Assembly (NCBI RefSeq): GCF_029948125.1
Contig: NZ_JASAMB010000001.1
Location: 744,001 to 808,000 of the forward strand
Source: Catellatospora sp. KI3
GTDB lineage: Bacteria; Actinomycetota; Actinomycetes; Mycobacteriales; Micromonosporaceae
DNA: 64,000 nt
Direction: 5' to 3'
The position numbers and the translations under genes are program-made. How positions within the stretch are numbered: position 1 is the stretch's first letter; every line of letters starts with the position of its first letter. Positions 37,290-45,993 of the stretch are shown here, piece after piece. Below the pieces are notes generated by a model. It saw only the letters and a list, made by a program, of their open reading frames with translations. It was not told where the DNA came from and made no database searches.

Positions 37290-38072
37290 TCAGGCGGCGG
37301 GGCCGGCGTGGTACGGGCGGCCGCGGACACCCGCGCGGCGGCCGTACGAGATGGTGGCGACCCGGGGTGCCGGGATCGCCGCCGCCTCCTCCGCGGCCAG
37401 CGAGTCGGCCCGCGCCTGGAGTTCGGCCAGCGCCTCCTGGGCCCGCAGCAGCTCCTCCTGGAGCAGCCGGGCGGCTTCGCGGCGGGCTTCGGCGCGGCGG
37501 TGCTGGGCCAGGCGCACCTGGGCCTGCTGCTCGGCCAGCCAGGCGGCCTGGCGCTCCTCGGCGCGGCGGCGCCGGGCCGAGCGCAGCGCCTGTCCGCGCA
37601 GGTGGGCGACGTAGAGCAGCAGCAGCGAACCGGTGACCGCGAGGCTGATCAGGAACCCGGGCCCGACCAGGGCCACCCCGGCGAGCTGCACGAGGTTGAG
37701 CAGGACCAGCCCGGCCAGCAGGCGGCGGCGCCGGTACACGGCGGGCCGGTGGCGGCGCCTTGGGGCCCGGCGCTTGGCCCGCTCGCCCGCGCTGACCAGG
37801 CGCAGCGGATTGCGCCGCTTACCGGGGGCGGAGGCGGGCGGCGCGGAGGCGGGCGGGGCCGAGACGGGCATGGCGGTCAGCGCGCGCGGCGGGTTGACCG
37901 GGCGTCGGCCCGGGACAGTACGACGGCGGCGCCGGCGCGACAGCACCCGCGCGGTCGAGATCGCCCGCTCCGCCACCAGCCGCTCGGTGGCGTCGTACCG
38001 GCGCACCAGCGCCGGGGCGAGGGCGAGCAGGCCCGCAGCGGCGAGGACGGCGAGGAGCACCGAGGTCGGCAC
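37290..38072 (-). CDS. sepX: SepX/GlpR-like divisome membrane protein
   Basis: The protein starts with a membrane segment (VLLAVLAAAGLLALAPALV), then RRYDATERLVAERAISTARV, a basic Pro-rich linker, two further hydrophobic segments (LLAGLVLLNLVQLAGVALVG, LISLAVTGSLLLLYVAHL), and a long Ala/Glu/Arg coiled coil to the end. This plan and its place after galU-glp-rimJ match SepX of Streptomyces and GlpR of Corynebacterium, which support the divisome and bind the gephyrin-like protein Glp. It has about 260 residues. I prefer the third GTG (38072), four to five bases after GGAGGGG; 38090 and 38078 are alternatives. Confidence 0.82.
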   Translation of the reverse strand: MPTSVLLAVLAAAGLLALAPALVRRYDATERLVAERAISTARVLSRRRRRRTVPGRRPVNPPRALTAMPVSAPPASAPPASAPGKRRNPLRLVSAGERAKRRAPRRRHRPAVYRRRRLLAGLVLLNLVQLAGVALVGPGFLISLAVTGSLLLLYVAHLRGQALRSARRRRAEERQAAWLAEQQAQVRLAQHRRAEARREAARLLQEELLRAQEALAELQARADSLAAEEAAAIPAPRVATISYGRRAGVRGRPYHAGPAA

Positions 38073-38198
38073 CCTCACCCCTCCCGTCACCTGGTTACGG
38101 CGTCCTCATATCGGCCGCCGTAAGACTTCTAGTGAGGCGAGCGTACGGGTGTGATCACATGATTGCGCAACGCCACACCGGTCGAAGGTGAGGGCAGA

Positions 38199-38819
38199 TC
38201 AGCCGTGGCGCCGCCGCCAGCGGGCCAGCAGCCCTCCTTCGGCGACGACGTCCTCCCAGGTCAGCGCGTATCCGATGTGATCGCGCCAGGCGCCGTCGAT
38301 GTACATGTAGTGCGGGTGGTAGCCCTCTTCGCGGAAGCCGAGCTTCTCGACCACCCGGCGGCTGGGCTTGTTCTCGGGGCGGATGTTGACCTCCACCCGG
38401 TGCAGCCGCCCGGGGCCGAACGCGTGGTCGACGACGAGCGCGACGGCGGTCGGCATGATGCCGCGCCCGGCCACCCGCGAGTCGATCCAGTAGCCGCAGT
38501 ACGCCGAGGAGAAGGCGCGGCGCACGATGCTGCCGAGGTTGATGTGCCCGACCAGGCGCTCGCGGCCCCGGTCGCGCAGGCAGATCGCGAACGGCATCGA
38601 CTCGCCCTCCTTGGCGGCGCGCCGCATGGCCCGGCGGATCAGCCGGAAGGCCGTCGGGGAGTTCAGCTCGGCCCAGCTCGCCGGCGGGGTCGCCTCCCAC
38701 TGCCGCAGCCAGGTCTCGTTGTAGGACCGCACCTCGACCCAGTCGCGCAGGTCCGACCGCTTGTACGGGCGCAGCACCACATCGCCCTCCACCAGGACGG
38801 CCGGAAAACCGATGTTCAT
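38199..38819 (-). CDS. rimJ: RimJ/RimL-type GNAT N-acetyltransferase
   Basis: The 206-residue protein has the GNAT ribosomal-protein acetyltransferase layout: VVLRPYKRSDLRDWVEVRSY, the CoA loop DSRVAGRGIMPTAVALVVDH, and VNIRPENKPSRRVVEKLGFR with EEGYHPHYMYIDGAWRDH. Enzymes of this type acetylate N-termini of ribosomal or other proteins. The target here is not known. Its ATG overlaps the glp stop, and sepX follows 126 bp on. Confidence 0.88.
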   Translation of the reverse strand: MNIGFPAVLVEGDVVLRPYKRSDLRDWVEVRSYNETWLRQWEATPPASWAELNSPTAFRLIRRAMRRAAKEGESMPFAICLRDRGRERLVGHINLGSIVRRAFSSAYCGYWIDSRVAGRGIMPTAVALVVDHAFGPGRLHRVEVNIRPENKPSRRVVEKLGFREEGYHPHYMYIDGAWRDHIGYALTWEDVVAEGGLLARWRRRHG

Positions 38820-40111
38820 CGGCGTCGGTCCAGCAGCAGCACGTCCACCGTGGACCCCGCCGCCGCTGTCGTCACCCGTTCGCCGAGAACCAGCAGTCCG
38901 TTCGCCTCCGCCATACCCGCCAGCGTACGGGGGCCGCCCGGCAGCGGCTGCACCGTGTAGCCGCCGCCGCGGCGCTCGGCCACCAGCGCGGGGCGGAACT
39001 CGCGCAGCCCGCCCGGGGAGGAGACGGTCTCCAGCAGGTGGCCGCGCACCGACGGGCGGAAGACGGGTTCGGCCCCGGCGAGCACCTGGATCACGGGCCG
39101 GGCCAGCACCTCGAAGCCGATCAGCGCCGCGCCCGGCTCGCCGGGCAGGCACACGATCGGGACCTCCTCGGCGGTGCCGACGGTGCCGAAGCCCAGGGTG
39201 CCGCAGGGGTACAGCGAGACGTCGGTGAAGGTGACCATCCCGGCGCGGCTGCCGTCGCGGCGGGACAGGATGCGCCGCACCATGTCGCCGGGGCCGGTGC
39301 CCGAGCCGCCGGTGGTGATGATCAGGTCGGCGCGCAGGGTCTGGTCCTCCAGCAGCGCGCGCAGCGCCTCCGGGTCGTCGTCGCAGATCCCGACGCGGTA
39401 CGCGTGGGCGCCCGCCTCGGCGGTGGCCGCGGTGAGCGCGTGCGAGTTGACGTCGACGACCTGGCCGGGCTGCGACAGCCGCCCCGCCTCGACCAGCTCG
39501 TCGCCGGTGGACACGATCACGACCCGCGGGCTGGGCCGCACCACGACGTGGCCGATGCCGCTGGCGGCCAGCGCCCCGACCAGGGCCGGGGTGACGATGG
39601 TGCCCGCGCGGGCCAGCACCGCCCCCTCGGCCACGATCTCACCGACCCGCCGTACGCCGAAGCCGCGCTTGACCGCCCGGTGCACCTCGACGGCGGCCAT
39701 ACCCTCGTCGGTCCAGCGCACCGGCACGACCACGTCGGCGGCCTGCGGCAGCGCGGCGCCGGCGGCGACGGAGAAGCACGCCCCCGGCGTGAGCCGGGCC
39801 GGGCGCCAGCTGGAGGCGGCCAGGTCGCCGACGACGTTGAGCCGGGCCGGACGGCCGGGCCCGGCCGCCGCGACGTCCTCGGACCGGGCCGCGTAGCCGT
39901 CGATCGCGGCGTGGTCGAAGGCCGGGTACGGGTGCGTGGCCACCACGTTGTCGGCCAGCACGTTGCCGTGCGCCTGGGTCAGGTCCAGATCCAGCGCCGG
40001 CAACGCCCGCAACCTGCGCAGCACGCTGCCCAGGTAGTCGGCGAGAGGCGTCAGCTCGCCCTCAGGAACCGGGTCGAGGTGGTCCGGACTGGACCTGACC
40101 GTGGCGGTCAT
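38816..40111 (-). CDS. glp: Gephyrin-like molybdotransferase-family protein Glp
   Basis: The 431-residue protein has full MoeA architecture: N-terminal PYPAFDHAAIDGYAARSEDV, middle domain VVIVSTGDELVEAG and DLIITTGGSGTGPGDMVRR, then VPIVCLPGEPGAALIGFEVL and a C-terminal domain IV. MoeA inserts molybdenum into molybdopterin. In actinobacteria, however, the copy beside galU, rimJ and sepX/glpR is the Glp type, reported to act in cell division with FtsZ and GlpR. No other molybdopterin genes are near, which favours Glp. It starts 1 bp after the galU stop. Confidence 0.88.
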   Translation of the reverse strand: MTATVRSSPDHLDPVPEGELTPLADYLGSVLRRLRALPALDLDLTQAHGNVLADNVVATHPYPAFDHAAIDGYAARSEDVAAAGPGRPARLNVVGDLAASSWRPARLTPGACFSVAAGAALPQAADVVVPVRWTDEGMAAVEVHRAVKRGFGVRRVGEIVAEGAVLARAGTIVTPALVGALAASGIGHVVVRPSPRVVIVSTGDELVEAGRLSQPGQVVDVNSHALTAATAEAGAHAYRVGICDDDPEALRALLEDQTLRADLIITTGGSGTGPGDMVRRILSRRDGSRAGMVTFTDVSLYPCGTLGFGTVGTAEEVPIVCLPGEPGAALIGFEVLARPVIQVLAGAEPVFRPSVRGHLLETVSSPGGLREFRPALVAERRGGGYTVQPLPGGPRTLAGMAEANGLLVLGERVTTAAAGSTVDVLLLDRRR

Positions 40112-40112
40112 G

Positions 40113-41066
40113 TCAGGCAGCCCCCGCGGGACCGTCCAGCTCGGCGACGAAGGCCTTCAGCCACTCCTTGAAGGCCGGGCCGAGGTCGGTCCGCTGGCTG
40201 GCCAGCTGTACGACAGCCTGCAGGTACCCCAGCGGCATGCCGGTGTCGTAGCGCACGCCCCGGTAGACGATGCCGTGCACCGGAGTGCCCTCGGTCAGCA
40301 GCAGCGCCATCGCGTCGGTCAGCTGGATCTCGCCGCCGCTGCCGGGCTTGGTGCGCTTGATCGCCTCGAAGATGGTGCCGGGCAGCACGTACCGGCCGAC
40401 CACGGCGAGATTGCTCGGGGCCTGGTCCCGGGCGGGCTTCTCGACCAGCCCGGTCACCCGGACCACGTTGTCGACGTCGGCCAGGTCCGGCTCCGCCGAC
40501 TCGACCGAGGCGATGCCGTACCGGTTGACCTCGTCGTCGGGCACCTCGATGAAGGCGAGCACGATGCCGCCGGTGCGCGCCTGCAGGTCGAGCATCTGCG
40601 GCAGCAGCGGGTCGTCCTCGGCGGTGAACTCGTCGCCGAGCAGCACCGCGAACGGCGCGTCGCCGACGTGAGACTCGGCATAGGACACGGCGTGCCCCAG
40701 GCCCAGCGGCTCGCCCTGGCGGCAGGTGTAGATCTCGGCCAGCTCGGAGGTGCCGCGTACGGCGGCCAGGCGCTCCATGTCGCCCTTGGCCTCCAGCCGC
40801 GCCTCCAGGTAGGGCTGGCGGTCGAAGTGGTCGACCATGCTCGTCTTGCCCCGGCCGGTGATCAGCAGTACGTCGTTGATCCCCGACCGTGACGCCTCTT
40901 CCACGATGTACTGCAGCACGGGCCGGTCCACGACCGGCAGCAGCTCCTTGGGCACCGCCTTGGTGGCGGGCAGGAACCGCGTGGCCAGGCCCGCGGCGGG
41001 AATGACCGCCTTGGTGGCCCGCGGTCCGCGGACGTTGGCTTGCGCCTTGGGGGTGTGCTCAGACAT
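40113..41066 (-). CDS. galU: UTP--glucose-1-phosphate uridylyltransferase
   Basis: It makes UDP-glucose. The signature is KAVIPAAGLATRFLPATKAV, followed by PKELLPVVDRPVLQYIVEEA, ITGRGKTSMVDHFD, VLLGDEFTAEDD and GIVYRGVRYDTGMPLGYL. The 317-residue length is normal. The diguanylate cyclase gene ends 9 bp upstream, and glp starts 1 bp downstream. The product feeds galE (at 4927) and wall polysaccharide synthesis. Confidence 0.97.
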   Translation of the reverse strand: MSEHTPKAQANVRGPRATKAVIPAAGLATRFLPATKAVPKELLPVVDRPVLQYIVEEASRSGINDVLLITGRGKTSMVDHFDRQPYLEARLEAKGDMERLAAVRGTSELAEIYTCRQGEPLGLGHAVSYAESHVGDAPFAVLLGDEFTAEDDPLLPQMLDLQARTGGIVLAFIEVPDDEVNRYGIASVESAEPDLADVDNVVRVTGLVEKPARDQAPSNLAVVGRYVLPGTIFEAIKRTKPGSGGEIQLTDAMALLLTEGTPVHGIVYRGVRYDTGMPLGYLQAVVQLASQRTDLGPAFKEWLKAFVAELDGPAGAA

Positions 41067-41075
41067 GTCGCGAGA

Positions 41076-43610
41076 CTAACGGCCCCGAGCCTGCCTGGGG
41101 GCTTGTGGGCTGCTCGACGCGCCGCCGGATGGGCAGAGCACGCTGCCGACCACGGCGACCTGGAACGTGTCGCGCCCGGCCGCCTTGGCCGCGTACAGGG
41201 CGTCGTCGGCGGACTGGAGCACCGTGGCGCCGTTCTGGCCGTGGTCGGGCAGCACCGCCAGACCGATGGAGACGGTCACGTTGACGAACAGGTCCTCCAC
41301 CCCGTCGCGGGAGGGCACCACGATCGGTTCCCGGCGGACGGCCTCGCACAGCCGCTCGGCCACGGCGATGCCGCCGACCTCGTCGGTCTCCGGCAGCAGG
41401 ATCACGAACTCCTCGCCGCCGTGCCGGAACGCCACGTCGACCTCGCGGATCTCGTACCGGATGCGCTGGGCGAACTCGGCGAGCACCGCGTCCCCGGCGG
41501 CGTGGCCGTAGCTGTCGTTGATCTCCTTGAACCGGTCGAGGTCCAGCGCCAGCACGCACAGGCGGCGGCCGAAGCGGGCGGCCCGCTCGGACTCGCGGCG
41601 CAGCGAGTCGCGCAGCGAGCGGTAGTTGAACAGGCCGGTCAGCGGGTCGGTGACGGACAGGCGCTGGGCCTCCTCGTGCACCCGTACGTTGTCGACCGCC
41701 ACCGCGGCCTGCCCGGCGAAGGTGCGCAGGGTGACCAGGTCGGCGTCGTCGAACTCGTCGCGCCCCACCCGGTCGTAGAGCGCCAGCACCCCGCGCGCCC
41801 CGGGCATCGTCCCCGGCGGCAGGTAGTTGTCCACCAGGCTCGGCGCCGAGAACGGCACCACCATGTACGTACGGCAGTCCGGCTCGCCGGTGTCCAGGCG
41901 CGGGCCGTCGCGCTCCACCCGGCCGATGCGCGGCACCCCCGTGGCGGCCACGGAGCCGGTCAGGCCGGTGCCGTACGGCACCCGCAGCGTCCCGCGCTCG
42001 CCGCTGGTCCAGGACTCGTCCAGCCCTTCGCAGCACTGCCCCACCAGCGCCCCGGTGGCCGGGTCGGCCAGCAGCACCACGCCCGCCGAGGCACCGGTGG
42101 CGTGCCGGGCCGTCTGCAGGATCACCCGCAGGATCCGGTCGAGGTCGTGCGTGCCGGCCAGCGTGTCGCCGAGCACGCCCAGGTGCCCGCGCAGCTGGTC
42201 CCGGCTGGCCGTCAGCGCCGCCACGTAGGTCTGCAGCTCGCGGGTCATGTGGTTGAACGCGATGGCCAGGCGGCCCAGTTCGTCGTCGCCGCGTACCGGC
42301 ACCCGCGCTTCGAGGTCGCCCCCCGCGACCCGGTCCGCGGCCGCCGCCAGCTCGACCACCGGGCTGGTCGCCGTACGGGCCAGCCACCAGGCGACGGTCA
42401 CGGCCATCACGGTGGTCAGCAGCACCACGCCGACGAGCAGCACGTACATGCCGGTCGGCGGGCGGGCGGGCAGCGAGACCGCCAGCGGCAGCGGCTCCCC
42501 CGCCACCGGCCCGAGCCGGGTCACCAGGTGGCCGTTGGGGGCGGTGCCGACGGCCCCGTCGCCCAGCGCCCGCGCCAGCTCCGTCACGGCGGCCACGTCG
42601 GCCCCGCCGACGGTCGTGTGCACGGCGGCGGCGGTGCCGCCGTCGGTCTGCTGCGGCGCCGGGTCCAGCGCGACGTCCAGCCCCTCGTCGGCGGCGTCCG
42701 CGTCGTCGGCGGTGGCGGCGTCCGGCGCGTCCGCGGTGCCACCGGCCTGCCCGGCTGTCGCGTCCGCCGCCCCGTCCGGCTGCGGCGTGGTTCCGTCGGG
42801 CCCGGTCAGCGGACCGGCGCCGGCCGGCAGCCCGTCGAACGTCTCGCCGCCCGGCTGCGCGGCCACGCCCTGATCGCCTTCGCCCTGTGTCCTGTCGCCC
42901 GGGGTCCCGTCGCTCTGGGCGCCGTCAGCCTGGAGAGCGCCGTCGGGGGTGGCATCCTGCGGGTCGGCGCCGGTGGGCGCGTCCGGGGCGGTCTGGGCCT
43001 CGGCCTCGGCGGCGACGTCCTCGGCCGCGGGAACGGTGGGGGCGTCGACCGGGACCGTCGTCTCCGTCCGGGTGGCGGCGGGCTGGCCGCCGGTCCCGGG
43101 CAGCAGGGTCAGCTGCGCGCCGCTGGCCTGGGCCAGGCGCTGGATCAGGTCGGCGTCGACGGTGACCGCGGCGGCGACGGTGCCGCCGTTCTTGCCGGGC
43201 AGCGGCACTCGCGCCGACAGGGCCTCGTAGCCGGCGACGAGGTCGGGGTGGACCTGCGGGTCGGGTCCGGCGCAGTCGGCCCACGGCGGCGGCGGGGCCT
43301 GCCGGGTGGTGTCGCCGCTGGTCCCGCCGTCGAGGTGGACGCCCGCGGCCAGCCCGGTGCCGACCAGGTGCTCGGCGACGGCCATGCGCCGGTCGGCCGG
43401 GGCGGCGGCGACGGCCTCGGCGACGGCGCGGAGCTGGCCGCACAGGGAGCCCACGGCGGTGCGCACGGCGCCCGAGGCGACCGACAGCCGCTCGTCGGCC
43501 CGCTCGTGCGAGACGGTGCTGACGGTCGTGCCGACGAAGAAGGCGCCGAGCAGGACGGGGCTGAGGACCACGGCCAGGAAGGCGGTGGTGAGCCGTGCGC
43601 GCAGTGTCAC
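41076..43610 (-). CDS. Membrane diguanylate cyclase with HAMP, GAF and GGDEF domains
   Basis: The 844-residue protein has a membrane segment at about 8-30, an extracytoplasmic sensor region to about 385, a second segment (MYVLLVGVVLLTTVMAVTVA), then HAMP (about 410-465), a GAF domain (about 490-660) and a C-terminal GGDEF domain. The active site is GGEEF at 731-735, and the product-inhibition I-site is REVD at 722-725, five residues before it. It should make c-di-GMP with feedback control. The sensor region carries an insert of about 160 residues (roughly 170-330) of almost only Ala, Asp, Gly, Pro, Thr and Gln, presumably disordered. It lies between fthC and galU, where other actinobacteria have none. 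Confidence 0.93.
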   Translation of the reverse strand: MTLRARLTTAFLAVVLSPVLLGAFFVGTTVSTVSHERADERLSVASGAVRTAVGSLCGQLRAVAEAVAAAPADRRMAVAEHLVGTGLAAGVHLDGGTSGDTTRQAPPPPWADCAGPDPQVHPDLVAGYEALSARVPLPGKNGGTVAAAVTVDADLIQRLAQASGAQLTLLPGTGGQPAATRTETTVPVDAPTVPAAEDVAAEAEAQTAPDAPTGADPQDATPDGALQADGAQSDGTPGDRTQGEGDQGVAAQPGGETFDGLPAGAGPLTGPDGTTPQPDGAADATAGQAGGTADAPDAATADDADAADEGLDVALDPAPQQTDGGTAAAVHTTVGGADVAAVTELARALGDGAVGTAPNGHLVTRLGPVAGEPLPLAVSLPARPPTGMYVLLVGVVLLTTVMAVTVAWWLARTATSPVVELAAAADRVAGGDLEARVPVRGDDELGRLAIAFNHMTRELQTYVAALTASRDQLRGHLGVLGDTLAGTHDLDRILRVILQTARHATGASAGVVLLADPATGALVGQCCEGLDESWTSGERGTLRVPYGTGLTGSVAATGVPRIGRVERDGPRLDTGEPDCRTYMVVPFSAPSLVDNYLPPGTMPGARGVLALYDRVGRDEFDDADLVTLRTFAGQAAVAVDNVRVHEEAQRLSVTDPLTGLFNYRSLRDSLRRESERAARFGRRLCVLALDLDRFKEINDSYGHAAGDAVLAEFAQRIRYEIREVDVAFRHGGEEFVILLPETDEVGGIAVAERLCEAVRREPIVVPSRDGVEDLFVNVTVSIGLAVLPDHGQNGATVLQSADDALYAAKAAGRDTFQVAVVGSVLCPSGGASSSPQAPRQARGR

Positions 43611-43688
43611 ACTTCCCCCTTGAAGTCATCCCAGTCAACGCCGGACGCCGCCAGCGGGATGCGACGCTTGCGGGTATATGAGGGTTTT

Positions 43689-44339
43689 ATGGACATAACA
43701 GACGCTGCCCTGACGCCCGAGCCGGACGAGCAGACCACCGCCAAGCAGGCGGTACGCCGCAGCGTCCTGGCGGCCCGGCGGGCGCTGTCACCCGCCGCGG
43801 TGGAGACCGCCGCAGCGGGGGTACGGGCACGGCTGGGCGACCTGCTCGCCGGACGCCGAGGGCTCACCGTGTGCGCGTACGTGCCCATCGGTCGCGAACC
43901 CGGCGGCCCGGACCTGCCGGAGCGGCTGGCCGCGCCGCCCGGCGTGGCCCGGCTGCTGCTGCCGGTGCTCCTGCCCGACCTGGATCTGGACTGGACGGCG
44001 TACACCGGCCCCGCCTCGCTGACGGCGACGCCCCGGGGCCTGCGCGAGCCCACCGGGCCCCTGCTGGGGTGCGCCGCGATCGCGGCGGCGGACCTGGTAC
44101 TGGTGCCAGCGGTGGCGGTGGACCGCGACGGGGTGCGGCTGGGGCGGGGCGGCGGCAGCTACGACCGGGCGCTGGTCCGAGTGACCCTCGACACACCCGT
44201 CGTGGCCCTGCTGTACGACGCCGAACTGCTCGACCGCCTGCCCGCGCAGGAGCACGACCAGCGCGTGCACGCGGCGCTCACGCCGACGCGGACCGCCTGG
44301 CTGCGCCCGGTGCCGGGCTGGTCCGGCCGGGACGTGTGA
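43689..44339 (+). CDS. fthC: 5-formyltetrahydrofolate cyclo-ligase
   Basis: This MTHFS enzyme converts 5-formyl-THF to 5,10-methenyl-THF with ATP. Motifs are KQAVRRSVLAARRALSPAAV, VCAYVPIGREPG, DLVLVPAVAVDRDGVRLGRG followed by GGSYDRAL, and ALLYDAELLDRLPAQEHDQ. It has 216 residues. It is divergent from the diguanylate cyclase and followed by fmdB/ruc, the same order as Rv0992c/Rv0991c in M. tuberculosis. Confidence 0.93.
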   Translation: MDITDAALTPEPDEQTTAKQAVRRSVLAARRALSPAAVETAAAGVRARLGDLLAGRRGLTVCAYVPIGREPGGPDLPERLAAPPGVARLLLPVLLPDLDLDWTAYTGPASLTATPRGLREPTGPLLGCAAIAAADLVLVPAVAVDRDGVRLGRGGGSYDRALVRVTLDTPVVALLYDAELLDRLPAQEHDQRVHAALTPTRTAWLRPVPGWSGRDV

Positions 44340-44429
44340 TCGGCGACAGATACTTTGCGGCACACGACCGCGTCAGGCACTATTGGCACTCGGTACACCA
44401 GAGTGCCAGCAATGATCATGGAGGGGACC

Positions 44430-44747
44430 GTGCCCACCTACCAGTACGCCTGCACCGCGTGCGGCCACCAGCTGGAGGCCGTGCAGTCGTTCGCGGACGA
44501 GCCGCTGACGCAGTGCCCGACCTGCGAGGGCACCCTGCGCAAGCTGTTCTCCTCGGTCGGCGTGGTCTTCAAGGGCTCCGGCTTCTACCGGACCGACTCC
44601 CGCGGCGGATCGAGCGGCAGCCCGGCCTCCAGCAGCGGCAGCTCGTCCTCGGCCGGCTCCGCGTCCGGCTCGTCGAGCAGCGGTTCGTCGACCCCGGCCG
44701 CCGCGACGTCCTCGTCGAGCAGCGGCTCCACCAGCTCCGCCGCCTGA
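44430..44747 (+). CDS. FmdB-family zinc-ribbon protein, Ruc (Rv0991c) homologue
   Basis: The 105-residue protein has an N-terminal zinc ribbon with Cys8/Cys11 and Cys29/Cys32 (YACTACG, CPTCEG), then FSSVGVVFKGSGFYRTDSRG, and a Ser/Gly-rich disordered tail of about 50 residues. The M. tuberculosis homologue Rv0991c (Ruc) in the same gene order is a redox-regulated chaperone, so a similar role is likely here. Start GTG at 44430 has GGAGGGG just upstream. Confidence 0.9.
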   Translation: MPTYQYACTACGHQLEAVQSFADEPLTQCPTCEGTLRKLFSSVGVVFKGSGFYRTDSRGGSSGSPASSSGSSSSAGSASGSSSSGSSTPAAATSSSSSGSTSSAA

Positions 44748-44841
44748 CCGGCCCGCCGGCGGCCCGAGGCGCGAACGCACTTTATGTCCGATTTCGGGCT
44801 ATAGTACGGCCGTGCCTGAACACCCGTGCCCGGCCCGCTGA

Positions 44842-45015
44842 TCAGTCCCAATGCGGCGGACGATCCTCCCGCAGCCGGTCGTCGTTGCTCCACGACCGCT
44901 CACCCCAGCCCCGGTCGGTGTCGTCGCGCGTCTGCTCCGGCAGCACCGCGACCTCGTCGTCGAGCTCCACGATGCGGTCGTCGTCACGGCTGCCGTTGAA
45001 GGCGTCAGTGCTCAC
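44842..45015 (-). CDS. Small acidic conserved actinobacterial protein
   Basis: The 57-residue protein is soluble and charged, with the block DDRIVELDDEVAVLPEQTRD followed by DTDRGWGE and ending DDRLREDRPPHWD. I recall similar short proteins in other actinomycetes but no function. The start is the GTG at 45015. It is divergent from the small membrane protein gene that follows. Confidence 0.72.
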   Translation of the reverse strand: MSTDAFNGSRDDDRIVELDDEVAVLPEQTRDDTDRGWGERSWSNDDRLREDRPPHWD

Positions 45016-45074
45016 CTGAGCAGCGTAGAGGCGCCGCGGCGCAGCCGCCTGCCGGGGCACCTCGGCGAGGTGCC

Positions 45075-45356
45075 GTGAGCGGCGACGACTACTGGCGGCG
45101 CCCCGAGCCCGGGGACGCGGCCGCGGGGGCCGAGTCCACGCCGAGCGGCTACCCGGGGCCGCCCCGGACCGGACCGGCCGCGCCGGATCGGCAGCCCGCC
45201 TGGACGGCGCCGCACCAGCCGCCGCGCCGCCTGCCCGAACTGGACCACGACGAGCTCGACCGCGCGGAGCAGCGCGCCGACCGCTTCACGTACGCGGTGG
45301 CGCTGGCGGCGGGGGTGGTGCTGCTGATCGTGGCGTGCGCGCAGTGGCGCACCTAG
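45075..45356 (+). CDS. Small tail-anchored-type membrane protein
   Basis: The 93-residue protein has a Pro-rich N-terminus, a charged helix (LDHDELDRAEQRADRFTYAV) and one C-terminal hydrophobic segment ALAAGVVLLIVACAQ. It has no recognised domain. The stop is four bases from the stop of the convergent DUF2231 gene. Confidence 0.7.
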   Translation: MSGDDYWRRPEPGDAAAGAESTPSGYPGPPRTGPAAPDRQPAWTAPHQPPRRLPELDHDELDRAEQRADRFTYAVALAAGVVLLIVACAQWRT

Positions 45357-45360
45357 CGGG

Positions 45361-45846
45361 TCAGATGTTCGCCCACACGATGCGGGCGCCGGTGTCGCCG
45401 GTCTTGAACACGTAGTAGCCGGTCGCACCCGCCACCAGCAGCGAGATCACGATGATGCCGTAGGTCAGGCTGCGCGAGCCCGGCGTGGCCGGCTTCTTGC
45501 CCGCGGCGGTGCAGATCAGCACCAGGAACAGCGACAGCACGCCGAGCGCGGTGCCGGTCCAGGCCGCCACGTCGCCGAACTTCGCGTGCGTGTCCACCTG
45601 GGAGATGATCTCCGGCGGGTAGTGCTTCGCGATCAGGGTGCTGAGCAGTTCCTCACCGCTCAGCTTGGCGAACCACAGCGCGACCGGCGCGGCGACCGCC
45701 AGCGCCACCACGCTCCAACCCAGGAACCGCCGCACCGACGGCACGAGCGAATAGACCACGACCGACAGCACCAGCAGCGGTCCGAAGACCACCGCCGCGT
45801 GCACGAGCAGCGGATGGGCCGGCAGGCCGAGCAGCTCCTTGAACAC
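45361..45846 (-). CDS. DUF2231 membrane protein
   Basis: The 161-residue protein starts with the DUF2231 hallmark LGLPAHPLLVHAAVVFGPLL. Four membrane helices are predicted in all, including LGWSVVALAVAAPVALWFA, LGVLSLFLVLICTAAG and YGIIVISLLVAGATGYYVF. A loop has EELLSTLIAKHYPPEIISQV. The function is unknown; some relatives may bind haem through the conserved His residues. Start GTG at 45846 follows AGGAGG. It is divergent from the Fur gene. Confidence 0.87.
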   Translation of the reverse strand: MFKELLGLPAHPLLVHAAVVFGPLLVLSVVVYSLVPSVRRFLGWSVVALAVAAPVALWFAKLSGEELLSTLIAKHYPPEIISQVDTHAKFGDVAAWTGTALGVLSLFLVLICTAAGKKPATPGSRSLTYGIIVISLLVAGATGYYVFKTGDTGARIVWANI

Positions 45847-45993
45847 CGTGCCTCCTGGGTCGTGAAAGCCCTTCGGAATGGTTCCACGGTGAGCGTAGAC
45901 CGGGTGTTGCCACTGAGGTAGGGGAGAAAATGGAAGTGTCCCCGGCCACCTAATTCCCGCCTTTTCTTGAGCTGGTCCAGGTTGACTGCTGAA

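Noticed and set aside
38816-40111. moeA for molybdenum cofactor synthesis
   Set aside because: Sequence alone fits MoeA, but the position with galU, rimJ and sepX is that of Glp, so I call Glp. A molybdenum role cannot be fully excluded.
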